From the NCBI RefSeq assembly GCF_036227265.1, contig NZ_CP109446.1:434001-498000 (forward strand): 64,000 nucleotides of DNA, given 5' to 3'. Below, one piece after another: positions 50,671 to 60,169 of the stretch (the first letter of the stretch is position 1; every line of letters starts with the position of its first letter). The stretch comes from Streptomyces sp. NBC_01476 (GTDB lineage Bacteria > Actinomycetota > Actinomycetes > Streptomycetales > Streptomycetaceae). The notes under the pieces are model-generated. The model was not told the DNA's origin. It searched no databases and saw only the letters and a list, made by a program, of their open reading frames with translations. The translations under genes were made by a program, and so were the position numbers.

Positions 50671-52755
50671 ATGGCCCTGCAAGCAACTGCCCTCGCCGAC
50701 CCGGGCAGCCCCGCGGAGTCCTCGCAAGGCCCCACCCGCCTGTGGCTGCGTCTGCTGCGCTCGCCGATGACCATCATCGGTCTGGCGATCGTGCTGATCT
50801 TCATCGTGCTGGCCGTGATCGCGCCGTGGATCTCGCCGTACGACCCGTCGACGGTCAGTGACAACGCACTGGTCGGACCGTCCGGCTCGCACTGGCTGGG
50901 CACCACCCAGAACGGACAGGACGTCCTGTCCCAGATGCTCTACGGAGCCCGCGCGTCCATGCTGGTCGGCCTCGGCGCCGCCGTGATCACCACCATCTTG
51001 TCGGTGGGGGTCGGGGTGACGGCCGGATACGTCGGCGGCATCGGCGACGAACTGCTGTCGCTGCTGGCCAATGTGTTCCTGGTGCTGCCGAGCCTGCCGC
51101 TGACCATCATCCTGGCCGCGTACCTGCCGCACAGCGGTTCGCTCGGCATCATCCTGGTCATCACCATCACCGGCTGGGCCTGGGGCGCCCGGGTGCTCCG
51201 CGCCCAGACCCTGTCCTTGCGCAAACGGGACTTCGTGGAAGCCGCCCGGGCCACCGGCGAGCCGACCTGGCGGATCATCCTCAAGGACATCCTGCCCAAC
51301 CAGGTGGCGGTGATCGCGGCTTCCTTCCTGGGCACGGTCAACTTCGCCATCCTCACTCAGGCGAGCCTGGCGTTCCTCGGTCTCGCCGACGTCACCCAGT
51401 GGTCGTGGGGAACGATCCTGTACTGGGCGCAGACCGGCAGCGCGCTGCTGACCGGCGCCTGGTGGTGGTTCGTGCCCGCGGGACTGGCGATCGCGGTGCT
51501 CGGTACGGCTCTGTCGCTGGTCAACTTCGGCATCGACGAGTTCATCAACCCGCGGCTGCGGCAGGCCGGCATCGGCACCAAGAAGGCCCAGCGCGGTCAG
51601 GTGTCGGTGAAGCGGGCGCGGCGCGTCAAGCGCCAGGGCCCGGTGGTCCGGCGCCCGGCGGCGACACCGTTCACCCAGGACAGCACCGACGTCGTGCTCG
51701 ACGTCCGCAATCTGCGGGTGGACTACGTCGGCGAGGACGGCAGCACCCCCGCGGTCAGCGATGTGTCGTTCACCCTGCGGCGCGGCGAAGTGCTCGGTAT
51801 CGCAGGTGAGTCCGGCTCCGGCAAGTCCACCCTCGCCTACGCCATCACCCGGCTGCACAAGCCGCCGGCCGAGATCTCCCAGGGCGAGATCCACTACACC
51901 AAGCCGGACGGCAGCACCGTCGACGTCCTGGCCATGGACGACGCCGAACTGCGGGGCTTCCGCTGGGAGGAGCTGTCCATCGTCTTCCAGTCGGCGATGC
52001 ACGCGCTCAACCCGATCCTGCGGATCGGCGCCCAGATCGAGGACGTCATCGTGGCCCACCGGCCGAAGATGAACGCCCAGGAGCGTGCCGCCCGGGTGAT
52101 CGAGCTGCTCGGCATCGTCGGTATCCCGGCGGACCGGGCCAACTCCTACCCGCACGAACTCTCCGGCGGGATGCGGCAGCGGGCCATGATCGCGGTCGGG
52201 CTCGCGCTCGACCCGGAGATCATCGTCATGGACGAGCCCACCACCGCGCTCGACGTGGTCATCCAGCGGCAGATCATCGAGAAGATCATGGAGTTGAAGG
52301 ACCGGCTCGGTTTCTCGGTCGTCTTCATCACCCACGACCTGTCCCTGCTGATCGAACTCTCCGACACCATCGCCGTGATGTACGGCGGCAAGATCGTCGA
52401 GATGGCGGCCGCCGACGACTTCTACCGGCGCCCGCAGCACCCCTACAGCCGGGGGCTGCTCGCCTCCTTCCCGACGCTCGGCGGGCCCAAGCGGGAGCTG
52501 ACCGGCATCGCCGGGTCCCCGCCGGACCTGCGCAGGCTGCCCAGCGGCTGCGCCTTCCGGCCCCGCTGCCCGCACGCTTTCGACGCCTGCTCCGCTCAGG
52601 TGCCGCGGCTCTACCAGGTGAGCGGCCCCGGCGGCAGCACCTCGCTGGCGGCCTGCCTGCTGCACACGGACGCGAAGCCGGCCGCGGACGCGAGTGCCGC
52701 CGGTGCGCACTCCGAGACCACCCCGAACGAACTGGCGACAGGTGAGACACGATGA
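50671..52755 (+). CDS. Fused DppC-type permease and DppD-type ATPase
   Basis: The 694-residue protein joins a permease (residues 1-300; EAA loop RKRDFVEAARATGEPTWRII) to an ABC ATPase (about 335-690) through a basic linker (KKAQRGQVSVKRARRVKRQG). The ATPase has Walker A GESGSGKST, signature LSGGMRQR, Walker B IIVMDEPTTALD and the C-terminal oligopeptide-transporter signature CAFRPRCPHAFDAC. Such fusions occur in several actinobacteria. Its ATG/TGA overlaps the DppF gene (ATGA). Confidence 0.93.
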   Translation: MALQATALADPGSPAESSQGPTRLWLRLLRSPMTIIGLAIVLIFIVLAVIAPWISPYDPSTVSDNALVGPSGSHWLGTTQNGQDVLSQMLYGARASMLVGLGAAVITTILSVGVGVTAGYVGGIGDELLSLLANVFLVLPSLPLTIILAAYLPHSGSLGIILVITITGWAWGARVLRAQTLSLRKRDFVEAARATGEPTWRIILKDILPNQVAVIAASFLGTVNFAILTQASLAFLGLADVTQWSWGTILYWAQTGSALLTGAWWWFVPAGLAIAVLGTALSLVNFGIDEFINPRLRQAGIGTKKAQRGQVSVKRARRVKRQGPVVRRPAATPFTQDSTDVVLDVRNLRVDYVGEDGSTPAVSDVSFTLRRGEVLGIAGESGSGKSTLAYAITRLHKPPAEISQGEIHYTKPDGSTVDVLAMDDAELRGFRWEELSIVFQSAMHALNPILRIGAQIEDVIVAHRPKMNAQERAARVIELLGIVGIPADRANSYPHELSGGMRQRAMIAVGLALDPEIIVMDEPTTALDVVIQRQIIEKIMELKDRLGFSVVFITHDLSLLIELSDTIAVMYGGKIVEMAAADDFYRRPQHPYSRGLLASFPTLGGPKRELTGIAGSPPDLRRLPSGCAFRPRCPHAFDACSAQVPRLYQVSGPGGSTSLAACLLHTDAKPAADASAAGAHSETTPNELATGETR

Positions 52756-53858
52756 GCGCTGAGACGACGGCCGGGGAGGCGACCACCACCGGCGGTGCCA
52801 CGGACGGGCCGCAGCCCGTGCTCGAAGCCGTCCACGTGACCAAGTACTTCCCGGTGCGCGGCGGGCTTCCCAAGAGGGGCGCCACCCGCAAGGTGGTGCA
52901 CGCCGTGGAGGACGTGTCGCTGAGTTTGTACGCGGGGCGGATCACCGCGCTGGTCGGTGAGTCCGGCTCCGGGAAGTCGACCCTGGCCCGGCTGCTGGCC
53001 CAGCTCTACCCGCTCACCGGCGGGGAGGTGCGGCTGCACGGCAAGCCGGTGAGGGCGATGCGCGGAAAGGCGTTCCGCGAACACGTCCGCCAGGTGCAGC
53101 TGATCCTGCAGGACCCGTTCGCGTCCTTCAATCCGGTGGCGACCATCGCCGGCACCCTGAAGCGGGCCGTCGCGCTGCACCAGCCCGGCAAGCGCGGCAA
53201 GGAGCAGACCGCGGTCATCGACGACCTGATGACCCAGATCAACCTGATGCCGCCGCGGCAGTTCACCGAGAAGTACCCGCACGAACTGTCCGGCGGACAG
53301 CTGCAGCGCATCTCCATCGCCCGTGCGCTCGCCGCCGACCCCGAGGTGTTCCTCGCCGACGAACCCGTCTCCAGCCTCGATGTCTCCATCCGGCTGGGCA
53401 TCCTCAACCTGCTGCGCCGCCTCACCGAGGAGCGCAACGCCGCGATGCTCTACGTCACCCATGACATCGCCTCCGCGCGCTACTTCGCCGCCGACACCGC
53501 GGTGATGTACGCCGGCCAGGTCGTGGAGAGCGGACCGTCGGAGGCGGTCACCCAGCAGGCCGCGCATCCGTACACCCAGTTGCTGATCGCCTCCGCGCCC
53601 GACCCGTCGCGGGCCGGCGCGGACCGGGTCCGCGACATCGGGCAGCCGCCCAGCCTGATCGACCCGCCGGCCGGCTGCCGCTTCCACCCGCGCTGCCCGT
53701 ACGCGATGGAGCGGTGCAAGACCCAGGCGCCCGAGCCGTTCGACCTCTCCGCCGGCCACACCGCCCGGTGCTGGCTCTACGCCGACGACCCGGAGGCCCG
53801 CGCCAAGCGGGCCGAGAACGCCGAGGCCGTCGCGGGCCTGACCGCCCCCGTTTCCTGA
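52752..53858 (+). CDS. ABC transporter ATP-binding protein, DppF/OppF type
   Basis: The 368-residue ATPase has Walker A GESGSGKST, signature LSGGQLQR, Walker B VFLADEPVSSLD and the C-terminal oligopeptide-binding signature CRFHPRCPYAMERC. It forms the second nucleotide-binding half with the fused ATPase. It overlaps the preceding gene by four bases and lies 70 bp before the solute-binding protein. Confidence 0.95.
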   Translation: MSAETTAGEATTTGGATDGPQPVLEAVHVTKYFPVRGGLPKRGATRKVVHAVEDVSLSLYAGRITALVGESGSGKSTLARLLAQLYPLTGGEVRLHGKPVRAMRGKAFREHVRQVQLILQDPFASFNPVATIAGTLKRAVALHQPGKRGKEQTAVIDDLMTQINLMPPRQFTEKYPHELSGGQLQRISIARALAADPEVFLADEPVSSLDVSIRLGILNLLRRLTEERNAAMLYVTHDIASARYFAADTAVMYAGQVVESGPSEAVTQQAAHPYTQLLIASAPDPSRAGADRVRDIGQPPSLIDPPAGCRFHPRCPYAMERCKTQAPEPFDLSAGHTARCWLYADDPEARAKRAENAEAVAGLTAPVS

Positions 53859-53928
53859 TCCGCCGGGGCCACCCGCCGCCCCCCGAGGTTCTTCTTCCGC
53901 TCTCCCTACTTCCAAGGAGCAGACGCAC

Positions 53929-55608
53929 GTGACCACTTCGCAGTCGCCGATCGCGTCAGGCATGACGAGACGCGGCCTTCTCGCAAGCGCCCTGGCAGGC
54001 GCCGGAACCCTCGCCCTCTACGGCTGCTCGCCGTCGGCGGGGGGCAGTTCGGGCGGTGGCAGCGGCACGCTCACCGTCGCCGGCCAGTCCGACAACCTCA
54101 CCAAGGTCTTCAACCCGTTCCTCGCCAACACCGCGCAGGGCCTGACCTACACCTCGCAGGGTCAGGGCGGCTTCATCTACGAGCCGCTGGTGCAGATCAA
54201 CACCGTGAACATCGGCCATGACATCCCCTGGCTGGCCAAGGCCTGGCGCTGGTCGAACGGCAACAAGACCCTCACGCTCGATCTGCAGTCCGGTGTGAAG
54301 TGGACCGACGGCACACCGTTCTCCGCCGACGACGTGGTCTTCACGTACACGATGCTGAAGAAGAACCCCGGACTCAATCTGCTCGGCGTCGACTTCACCT
54401 CGGTCACCGCGCCCAGCCCCACCCAGGTCGTGTTCACCTTCCCGGTGCCGTCCGAGCAGTTCTTCACCAATGTGGTGTCCGCGCCGATCGTCTCGCAGCA
54501 CATCTGGTCCAAGGTGAAGGACCCGACGAAGTACACCGACGACACCCCGGTCGGTACCGGCCCCTTCAAGCTGGACAAGTTCTCCGCGCAGAGCTTCACG
54601 CTGATCCGCAACGAGGACTACTGGCAGCCGAAGGCGCAGATCAAGGCGCTGCAGTTCGTGGCGTACAAGGACAACGAGAGCATGACGAACGCGCTCGTCC
54701 AGGGCCAGGCGGACTGGGGCGGCACGTACATCGCCAACGCCGAGAAGACGTATCTCAGCCGCAGCAAGCACTACAACTACTGGGCGCCGCTGGCCGGTAC
54801 CGACGGTCTGATCCCCAACCTGGAGCGGTGGCCGCTCAGCGACCTCGCGGTCCGCCAGGCCATCAGCCTCGGGGTGAACCGCAAGCAGGTCGGCGCGGCC
54901 ACCGACTCGCCGCAGGCCACCAGCGTCACCGGGCTGCCGATGCCCGCGTACGCCGCGTCGGTCTCCCCCGCGCTCCAGGGCGTCAACTTCACCCAGGACG
55001 TGGCCAAGGCGCACAAGACGCTCACCGACGCCGGCTACACCAAGGGCGGCGACGGCTACTACCGCAAGGGCGGCAAGCGGGTCGAGTTCTCGATCAGCTT
55101 CCCGTCGGCGTACACCGACATCGCCTCCCGGGTGCAGGTGCTGGTGTCCCAGCTCAAGGACATCGGCATCAAGCTGAACATCGACACCACCACGGTGAAC
55201 GACATCAACACCATCACCTCCAAGGGCGACTTCGACTCCACGATGGGCTATCCGGTCAACTCCGCACCGCGTGCCTTCTCGTACTACAACGACACGATCA
55301 ACCCGAACCTGTACTACCCGATCGGGAAGGCCACGCCGACCTTCCAGAACATCGAGCGGTTCCAGAACGCCGAGGCCGCGCAGCTCTTCAAGGAGTTCCC
55401 CAAGGCCACCACGGACGCCCAGCGGCAGCAGATCCTCGACGGGATCGAGAAGATCTTCGTCGACAACCTGCCCTGGATCCCGATGTTCTACTGGGGCAGC
55501 TACGGCAACTGGAGCACCGCGAAGGCGACCGGGTTCCCCTCTCCGCAGAATCCCTACTTCAGCCCGGTGCCCAACCCTGTCGTCGCCCTGCGGCTGAAGC
55601 CGGTCTGA
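53929..55608 (+). CDS. Solute-binding lipoprotein of the ABC importer (SBP_bac_5)
   Basis: The 559-residue protein has a twin-arginine-like lipoprotein signal (TRRGLLASALAGAGTLALYGC with lipobox LYGC) followed by a Gly/Ser linker and a family 5 binding domain (GGFIYEPLVQINTVN, WTDGTPFSADDVVFTYTMLK, VGTGPFKLDKFSAQSFTLIRN). The Tat-type signal suggests export in folded form. Ligand is unknown; the neighbours suggest an oligosaccharide or glycoside. GTG 53929 has AAGGAG upstream. Confidence 0.95.
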   Translation: MTTSQSPIASGMTRRGLLASALAGAGTLALYGCSPSAGGSSGGGSGTLTVAGQSDNLTKVFNPFLANTAQGLTYTSQGQGGFIYEPLVQINTVNIGHDIPWLAKAWRWSNGNKTLTLDLQSGVKWTDGTPFSADDVVFTYTMLKKNPGLNLLGVDFTSVTAPSPTQVVFTFPVPSEQFFTNVVSAPIVSQHIWSKVKDPTKYTDDTPVGTGPFKLDKFSAQSFTLIRNEDYWQPKAQIKALQFVAYKDNESMTNALVQGQADWGGTYIANAEKTYLSRSKHYNYWAPLAGTDGLIPNLERWPLSDLAVRQAISLGVNRKQVGAATDSPQATSVTGLPMPAYAASVSPALQGVNFTQDVAKAHKTLTDAGYTKGGDGYYRKGGKRVEFSISFPSAYTDIASRVQVLVSQLKDIGIKLNIDTTTVNDINTITSKGDFDSTMGYPVNSAPRAFSYYNDTINPNLYYPIGKATPTFQNIERFQNAEAAQLFKEFPKATTDAQRQQILDGIEKIFVDNLPWIPMFYWGSYGNWSTAKATGFPSPQNPYFSPVPNPVVALRLKPV

Positions 55609-55677
55609 GCACCCCGGCGCTGAGCGCCCCCGATCCAGCCCCTTGTTCCTGTTCCACGCGCACCCGCGAGGAGAGCC

Positions 55678-56352
55678 ATGCCACACCTCTCGACGCCGAG
55701 AGCCATGGTCGTCGTGAACGGCGACGACATCCACCACGATCTGCTCAGCGCCGCCGGAGTCTTCCAGCAGCTGGGCGTCGAGGCGGGCTTCGCCACCCGC
55801 AAGGCCATGGGCACCAGCCGCTTCGTCGATCCACGGCCTGAGACGGCCGAGGCGGACGTCTACCTCTTCTACACCGCGGGCGGGCACTTCGCGACGGAGC
55901 AGCAGCAGGCGCTGTCCGACGCGGTCCGGGCCGGCAAGGGGCTGGTGGGGGTGCACGGCGCCAACATCATGGGCTGGCAGGGGGACGGGCTCGACCCGGC
56001 CGACCGGCCGCTGTTCGAACTGCTCGGCAACCGTTACCTCTCGCACGGCCCCGGCCACCACGAGGGGCGGCACACCATCGAGATCGTCGCCGACCACCCG
56101 ATCACCAGCGGGGTGAGCGACTTCGAACTCTTCGACGAGTACTACGAGTTCGAGCTGGCGGACCAGGACGTGACGGTGCTCGCGCAGCGGCACCGGGCGG
56201 ACGGCGCCGTCATTCCGGTGCTGTACGCCCGCGAGGCCGGCGCGGGGCGGGTGGTCTATCTGGCCCTCGGCCACGACATGCGCTCCTGGGGCGAACCCCC
56301 GGTCCGCACCCTGGTCCGCCAGGCGCTGCTCTGGGCGTCCGGCCGTGACTGA
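55678..56352 (+). CDS. ThuA-like protein, copy 2
   Basis: The 224-residue protein has the same ThuA fold: AMVVVNGDDIHHDLLSAAG, DVYLFYTAGGHFATEQQQAL, LVGVHGANIMGW, and VVYLALGHDMRSWGEPPVRTLV at the end. It is a close paralogue of the copy at 48986, but its AxxHGAN segment differs (LHSTTV there). Two copies in one locus may process different intermediates. GGAG precedes the start, and it overlaps none of its neighbours. Confidence 0.9.
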   Translation: MPHLSTPRAMVVVNGDDIHHDLLSAAGVFQQLGVEAGFATRKAMGTSRFVDPRPETAEADVYLFYTAGGHFATEQQQALSDAVRAGKGLVGVHGANIMGWQGDGLDPADRPLFELLGNRYLSHGPGHHEGRHTIEIVADHPITSGVSDFELFDEYYEFELADQDVTVLAQRHRADGAVIPVLYAREAGAGRVVYLALGHDMRSWGEPPVRTLVRQALLWASGRD

Positions 56353-56395
56353 GCCGACAAGCGCCGGTCCCGCGGGGACGGCTGGAGGAGGAGAC

Positions 56396-57187
56396 ATGAC
56401 AGCCGGTATCGGCGTCATGATGTACACCGTGCTCGACCAGGCGCGAGCCGACCTGGAGGGCACCCTGGCCCAACTGGCCGGCCTGGGATACCTGGGCATC
56501 GAGACCTACGGCCTGGTGGAGCACTTCGGCCCGGCCCGGGTCAGGGACGCCATCGCCGCCGCCGGGCTCACCCTGACCAGCGCGCACACCCCGTTCCCGG
56601 CCGGCGCCGAAGCCGAGGCGCTGCTGGACCAGAACGAGCAGCTGGGCGCCGAGGTCCTCGTGTGGAGCATGGAGCGCGAGGAGTTCGACTCGCCGGAGGC
56701 GATCCGGCGCGGGGTGGAGCGGGTCAACGAGGCCGCCGAACGGGCGGCGGGCCGCGGTATGCGGATCGCCTACCACAACCACTTCGCCGAGTTCTCCCAG
56801 GAGTTCGGCGGCCGGCAGGCGTACGACCTGCTGCTGGAGCTGCTGGACGACCGGGTGCTGGTCGAACTCGACGCGTACTGGGCGCAGATGGGCGGCGCCG
56901 ACCCGGCCGAAGTGCTGGGCCGGCTCGGCGACCGGGTGCGCTTCGTGCACGTCAAGGACGGTCCTGCGGTCAGCTACGAGAACGACGTGATGGTGCCGAT
57001 CGGGGAGGGCGGGATCGACTGGGCCCGCACCCTGACCACACCGTCCGGTCTGCGGTGGCACATCGTCGAACTGGAGCGGCTGCACATCGACACCTTCGAG
57101 GCGCTGCGGCGCTCGTACGACCACCTGGTAGGCCGCGGGCTGTCCCGTGGCGCGCACGTCCCGGCATCGGCCAAGGAGCGGGCATGA
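56396..57187 (+). CDS. TIM-barrel sugar isomerase/epimerase-like protein, copy 1
   Basis: The 263-residue protein has the AP-endonuclease-2/xylose-isomerase-like fold: VMMYTVLDQARADLEGTL, GYLGIETYG, TSAHTPFP, IAYHNHFAEF, VLVELDAYWAQMGG and RFVHVKDG, with the usual metal-binding His/Glu/Asp positions. It may isomerise a keto sugar or eliminate an aglycone. The GGAGGAGGAG ribosome site fixes 56396; it overlaps the next ATG by four bases. Confidence 0.92.
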   Translation: MTAGIGVMMYTVLDQARADLEGTLAQLAGLGYLGIETYGLVEHFGPARVRDAIAAAGLTLTSAHTPFPAGAEAEALLDQNEQLGAEVLVWSMEREEFDSPEAIRRGVERVNEAAERAAGRGMRIAYHNHFAEFSQEFGGRQAYDLLLELLDDRVLVELDAYWAQMGGADPAEVLGRLGDRVRFVHVKDGPAVSYENDVMVPIGEGGIDWARTLTTPSGLRWHIVELERLHIDTFEALRRSYDHLVGRGLSRGAHVPASAKERA

Positions 57188-58155
57188 GGGTGCTGTTCCT
57201 CGGCGGTGCCGGGATGATCGGCTCCGCGGCGGCGGCGCAGGCCGCCGCCGCGGGGGCCGACGTGACGATCGTGACGCGCTCCGCGCCCGTCCGGCCGGTC
57301 GCCGACGGCGTACGGTCGCTGCGCGCGGATGTGCGCGACCCCGTGGCACTCAAGGCGGCGCTCGGTGACGAGGAGTTCGACTCGGTCGTCAACTGGGTCG
57401 GCTTCACCCCGGACGACGTCCGTGCCCACCCGGAGCTGTTCACCGGCAGGACCGGGCAGTACGTCTTCATCAGCACCTGCTCGGTCTTCGGCCGGCCGGT
57501 GCCGAATCTGCCGATCACCGAGTCCAGTCCGCGCCGCCAGCCGGTCTTCGGCTACGCACGGGACAAGGTCGCCTGTGAGCTGCTGCTGGAGGACGCCTAC
57601 CGCTCGGGTGACTTCCCGCTGACCATCGTGCGGCCCTTCCACACCTACGACCGCACGGTGATCCCGGTGCTCGCCGGGTGGACCGCGATCGAGCGGATGC
57701 GCGGCGGGCGGCCGGTGGTGGTGCACGGCGACGGCACCTCGCTGTGGTCGCTGACGCACTCGCGGGACTTCGCGCGCGCGTTCGTACCGCTGCTGGGACT
57801 GGACCACGCGGTCGGCGAGAGCGTCAACGTGGTCAGCGGCGACATCCTCACCTGGGACCAGATCCATCTGACGCTGGCCGGCGCGGCCGGGGTGCGCGAT
57901 CCGCTGCTGCGGCACCGCTCCAGCGAGTCGATCGCCGAGCAGGTGCCCGGCTGGGGCGAGGTGCTGGAGCACGACTTCCGGCACTCGATGCTCTTCGACA
58001 CCTCCAAACTGCGCTCTCTGGTGCCGGGGTTCGCGCCCCAGGTGTCCTTCGCGGAAGGCGCCCGCGAGGCGCTGGCGTACTACGACGCGCACCCGGAGCT
58101 GAAGTCGGTCGACCAGGAGCTCTCCCGTGCCTTCGACGCGCTGCTGGGGGGCTGA
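57184..58155 (+). CDS. NAD-dependent epimerase/dehydratase family protein
   Basis: The 323-residue extended SDR shows VLFLGGAGMIGSAAAAQAA, VVNWVGFTPDDVRAH, the Ser/Tyr-Lys region (FISTCSVFG, FGYARDKVACELLL) and VRPFHTYDRTVIPVL. It resembles mRNA-binding-protein/epimerase-like sugar enzymes. The substrate is likely a sugar or its keto form. ATG at 57184 overlaps the isomerase stop (ATGA). It closes the first operon; 154 bp follow before the next gene. Confidence 0.88.
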   Translation: MRVLFLGGAGMIGSAAAAQAAAAGADVTIVTRSAPVRPVADGVRSLRADVRDPVALKAALGDEEFDSVVNWVGFTPDDVRAHPELFTGRTGQYVFISTCSVFGRPVPNLPITESSPRRQPVFGYARDKVACELLLEDAYRSGDFPLTIVRPFHTYDRTVIPVLAGWTAIERMRGGRPVVVHGDGTSLWSLTHSRDFARAFVPLLGLDHAVGESVNVVSGDILTWDQIHLTLAGAAGVRDPLLRHRSSESIAEQVPGWGEVLEHDFRHSMLFDTSKLRSLVPGFAPQVSFAEGAREALAYYDAHPELKSVDQELSRAFDALLGG

Positions 58156-58222
58156 TGAGTGGGTGACGGGAACGGCCGACTGCGTGGTCTTCTGTGGTCT
58201 TTATTAAGCGGACCCATGCAAT

Positions 58223-58247
58223 ACCACTAGTAGACCATTTGTTACCA
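58223..58247 (-). promoter_or_regulatory. Three ACCA/TGGT repeats (candidate GntR site C)
   Basis: ACCA begins at 58223, 58234 and 58244, an 11- then 10-bp spacing, in the 153-bp gap ahead of the second operon. On the reverse strand it reads as three TGGT, as at site A. It lies 61 bp upstream of the first gene's GTG. Confidence 0.6.
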
Positions 58248-58308
58248 TGAGAGTCCGGACCGGGCAGTGCCCGGTGCCGGCCACCGCAGGACGAGGGAAG
58301 AGGAACGC

Positions 58309-59349
58309 GTGATCGGCGTCGGTCTCATAGGTTCGGGATTCATCGGCGACACATACGCGGACGCGCTCCAGGATGTACGGAACGCGACGCTGGTCGCCAC
58401 CTGTTCGCGCGACCTCGCGCGGGCCACCGCGCTGGCCGCCAAATGGGCACCGGACGCCCGTGGTTACGACGACATGGCGGCACTGTGCGCCGATCCGGCC
58501 GTCGATCTGGTGGTCGTCGCGGTCCCCAACGAGGCGCACCTGGAAGCCGTCCGCGCCGTCGCCGCGGCCGGCAAGGGCGTGGTGTGCACCAAGCCGCTGG
58601 CCCGTACCGGCGCCGAGGCGGCGCGGATCCTGGACGTCGTCCGCGAGGCCGGCATCTGGCACGGCTACGCCGAGAGCTCGGTCTTCTCGCCCAACATCGC
58701 CAAGGCGCACGAGATGGTCACCGCCGGCGCGATCGGCGACCTGCTCACCATGCGGGCCCGCGAGGCCCACTCCGGCCCGCACGCCCCGCACTTCTGGGAC
58801 GCCGAGACCGCGGGCGGCGGCGCGCTGCTCGACATGGGCTGCCACACGGTGGAGTCCGCCCGGCACTTCTTCGGCAAGGACAACCCGATCACCGAGGTCT
58901 TCGCCTGGGGTGCCACCCTCGCGCACGGGGAGCGGACCACCGGTGAGGACACCGCGATCGCGCTGCTGAAGTTCGCCGGCGGGCAGCTGGCAACCGTGGA
59001 GTCGTCCTGGATCGAGAAGGGCGGCATGCAACTGCGCCACGAACTCGTCGGCAGCGCCGGCCGCCTGGTCACCGACACCTCCGCGACACCGGTGTGGGGC
59101 TTCATCGAGCACCCGGCCGGCTATCTGGTGGAGAAGGCCGACGCCGACACCGGCTGGGTCTACCCGGTCCCCGAGGAGGCCCGCGCCTACGGCTTCAGCC
59201 AGCAGATGCGGCACTTCGTGGACTGCTTCGCCCGCGGCGAGACGCCACGCGAGACCTTCGAGGACGGCGTCGTCGTCAATCACGTACTGGACGCCTGCTA
59301 CACCTCGATGCGCTCCGGCACGTGGGAAAGGGTCCAGGTCCCGGCATGA
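58309..59349 (+). CDS. Gfo/Idh/MocA family oxidoreductase, copy 2
   Basis: The 346-residue protein starts IGVGLIGSGFIGDTYADAL (Rossmann motif) and has the lysine motif in VVCTKPLARTGAEAARILD (TKP in place of EKP) and MGCHTVESARHFFG. It should oxidise or reduce a sugar hydroxyl or keto group with NAD(P). GTG 58309 has GGAAGAGGAAC upstream. It overlaps the GntR gene by four bases. Confidence 0.92.
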   Translation: MIGVGLIGSGFIGDTYADALQDVRNATLVATCSRDLARATALAAKWAPDARGYDDMAALCADPAVDLVVVAVPNEAHLEAVRAVAAAGKGVVCTKPLARTGAEAARILDVVREAGIWHGYAESSVFSPNIAKAHEMVTAGAIGDLLTMRAREAHSGPHAPHFWDAETAGGGALLDMGCHTVESARHFFGKDNPITEVFAWGATLAHGERTTGEDTAIALLKFAGGQLATVESSWIEKGGMQLRHELVGSAGRLVTDTSATPVWGFIEHPAGYLVEKADADTGWVYPVPEEARAYGFSQQMRHFVDCFARGETPRETFEDGVVVNHVLDACYTSMRSGTWERVQVPA

Positions 59350-60128
59350 GTACCGAGCACATCAGCCCCGAGCGGCCGGGCCTGGCGGCGTCGCCGCTGA
59401 CCGGCGCGTACCCGGAGCCGCTGTGGATGCAGGCGAGAGCCGCGCTGGAGAACCGGATAGCCGTCGGTGAGGTGAAGCCCGGCTCCCGGCTGCCGCCCGA
59501 GCGGGAGCTGTGCCAGATGCTCGGCATCTCGCGGGTCACCCTGCGCAAGGCGCTGACCGCCCTGGTCGACGAGGGCGTGCTGCGCGCGGCACAGGGCCGC
59601 GGCTGGTACGTCGCGGCACCGGAGCGCAAGGAGTGGCCCAACACCCTGGAGTCGTTCTCCGAGACCGCCCGGCGGATGGGTCTGGTGGCCACCTCCCGGG
59701 TGCTGCGCCGCGAGGCCGGTCCGGCCACCTTCGACGAGGCCGAGGCGTTCCAGATCGCCCCCGGCACTCCGCTGTACCGCCTGGAGCGGGTCCGGATGCT
59801 CGACGGGGTGCCGATCGCGGTCGACCACTCGCTTGTCCCGGCCGACATCGCCGTCGGCTTCGACGAGGTCGACTTCACCACCCGTTCCCTGTACGACACG
59901 CTCACCGGCCTGGGCTTCGAACTCGCCCAGGCCGACACCACCATCGAGGCGCGCCCCGCCGACGCGGCGCTTGCCGGTCACCTCGCCATCGCGGCGGGCA
60001 CCCCCGTCCTCGAAATGCGGCAGACGGTCCGCGACCGCACGCAGCGTCCGCTGCTCTCCTCGTCGATCCGCTACGCCGGCGACCGCTACCGCCTGCGCAC
60101 CTCCTTCATGCGGAACGCGGGCGTATGA
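59346..60128 (+). CDS. GntR/HutC-type regulator, copy 2
   Basis: The 260-residue protein has wHTH_GntR (LPPERELCQMLGISRVTLRK, GWYVAAP) and a UTRA domain (ATFDEAEAFQIAPGTPLYRLERVRMLDGVPIA). It parallels the copy at 45844 over nearly the whole length, including the C-terminal SIRYAGDRYRLRTSF. It is embedded in the second operon and coupled by an ATGA overlap to the MocA gene. It likely senses a pathway intermediate. Confidence 0.93.
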   Translation: MSTEHISPERPGLAASPLTGAYPEPLWMQARAALENRIAVGEVKPGSRLPPERELCQMLGISRVTLRKALTALVDEGVLRAAQGRGWYVAAPERKEWPNTLESFSETARRMGLVATSRVLRREAGPATFDEAEAFQIAPGTPLYRLERVRMLDGVPIAVDHSLVPADIAVGFDEVDFTTRSLYDTLTGLGFELAQADTTIEARPADAALAGHLAIAAGTPVLEMRQTVRDRTQRPLLSSSIRYAGDRYRLRTSFMRNAGV

Positions 60129-60169
60129 GCCGGCGTCCTCCGACCCCCCTTCGCAGAAGCGGAGCCACT

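Noticed and set aside
50557..52710. A 717-codon reverse-strand frame opposite the importer genes
   Set aside because: Composition is typical of antisense shadow, and the opposite strand encodes intact ABC transporter domains.
53956..56499. An 847-codon reverse-strand frame opposite the binding protein and ThuA copy 2
   Set aside because: Same shadow composition; no family motif; the forward strand carries full-length proteins.
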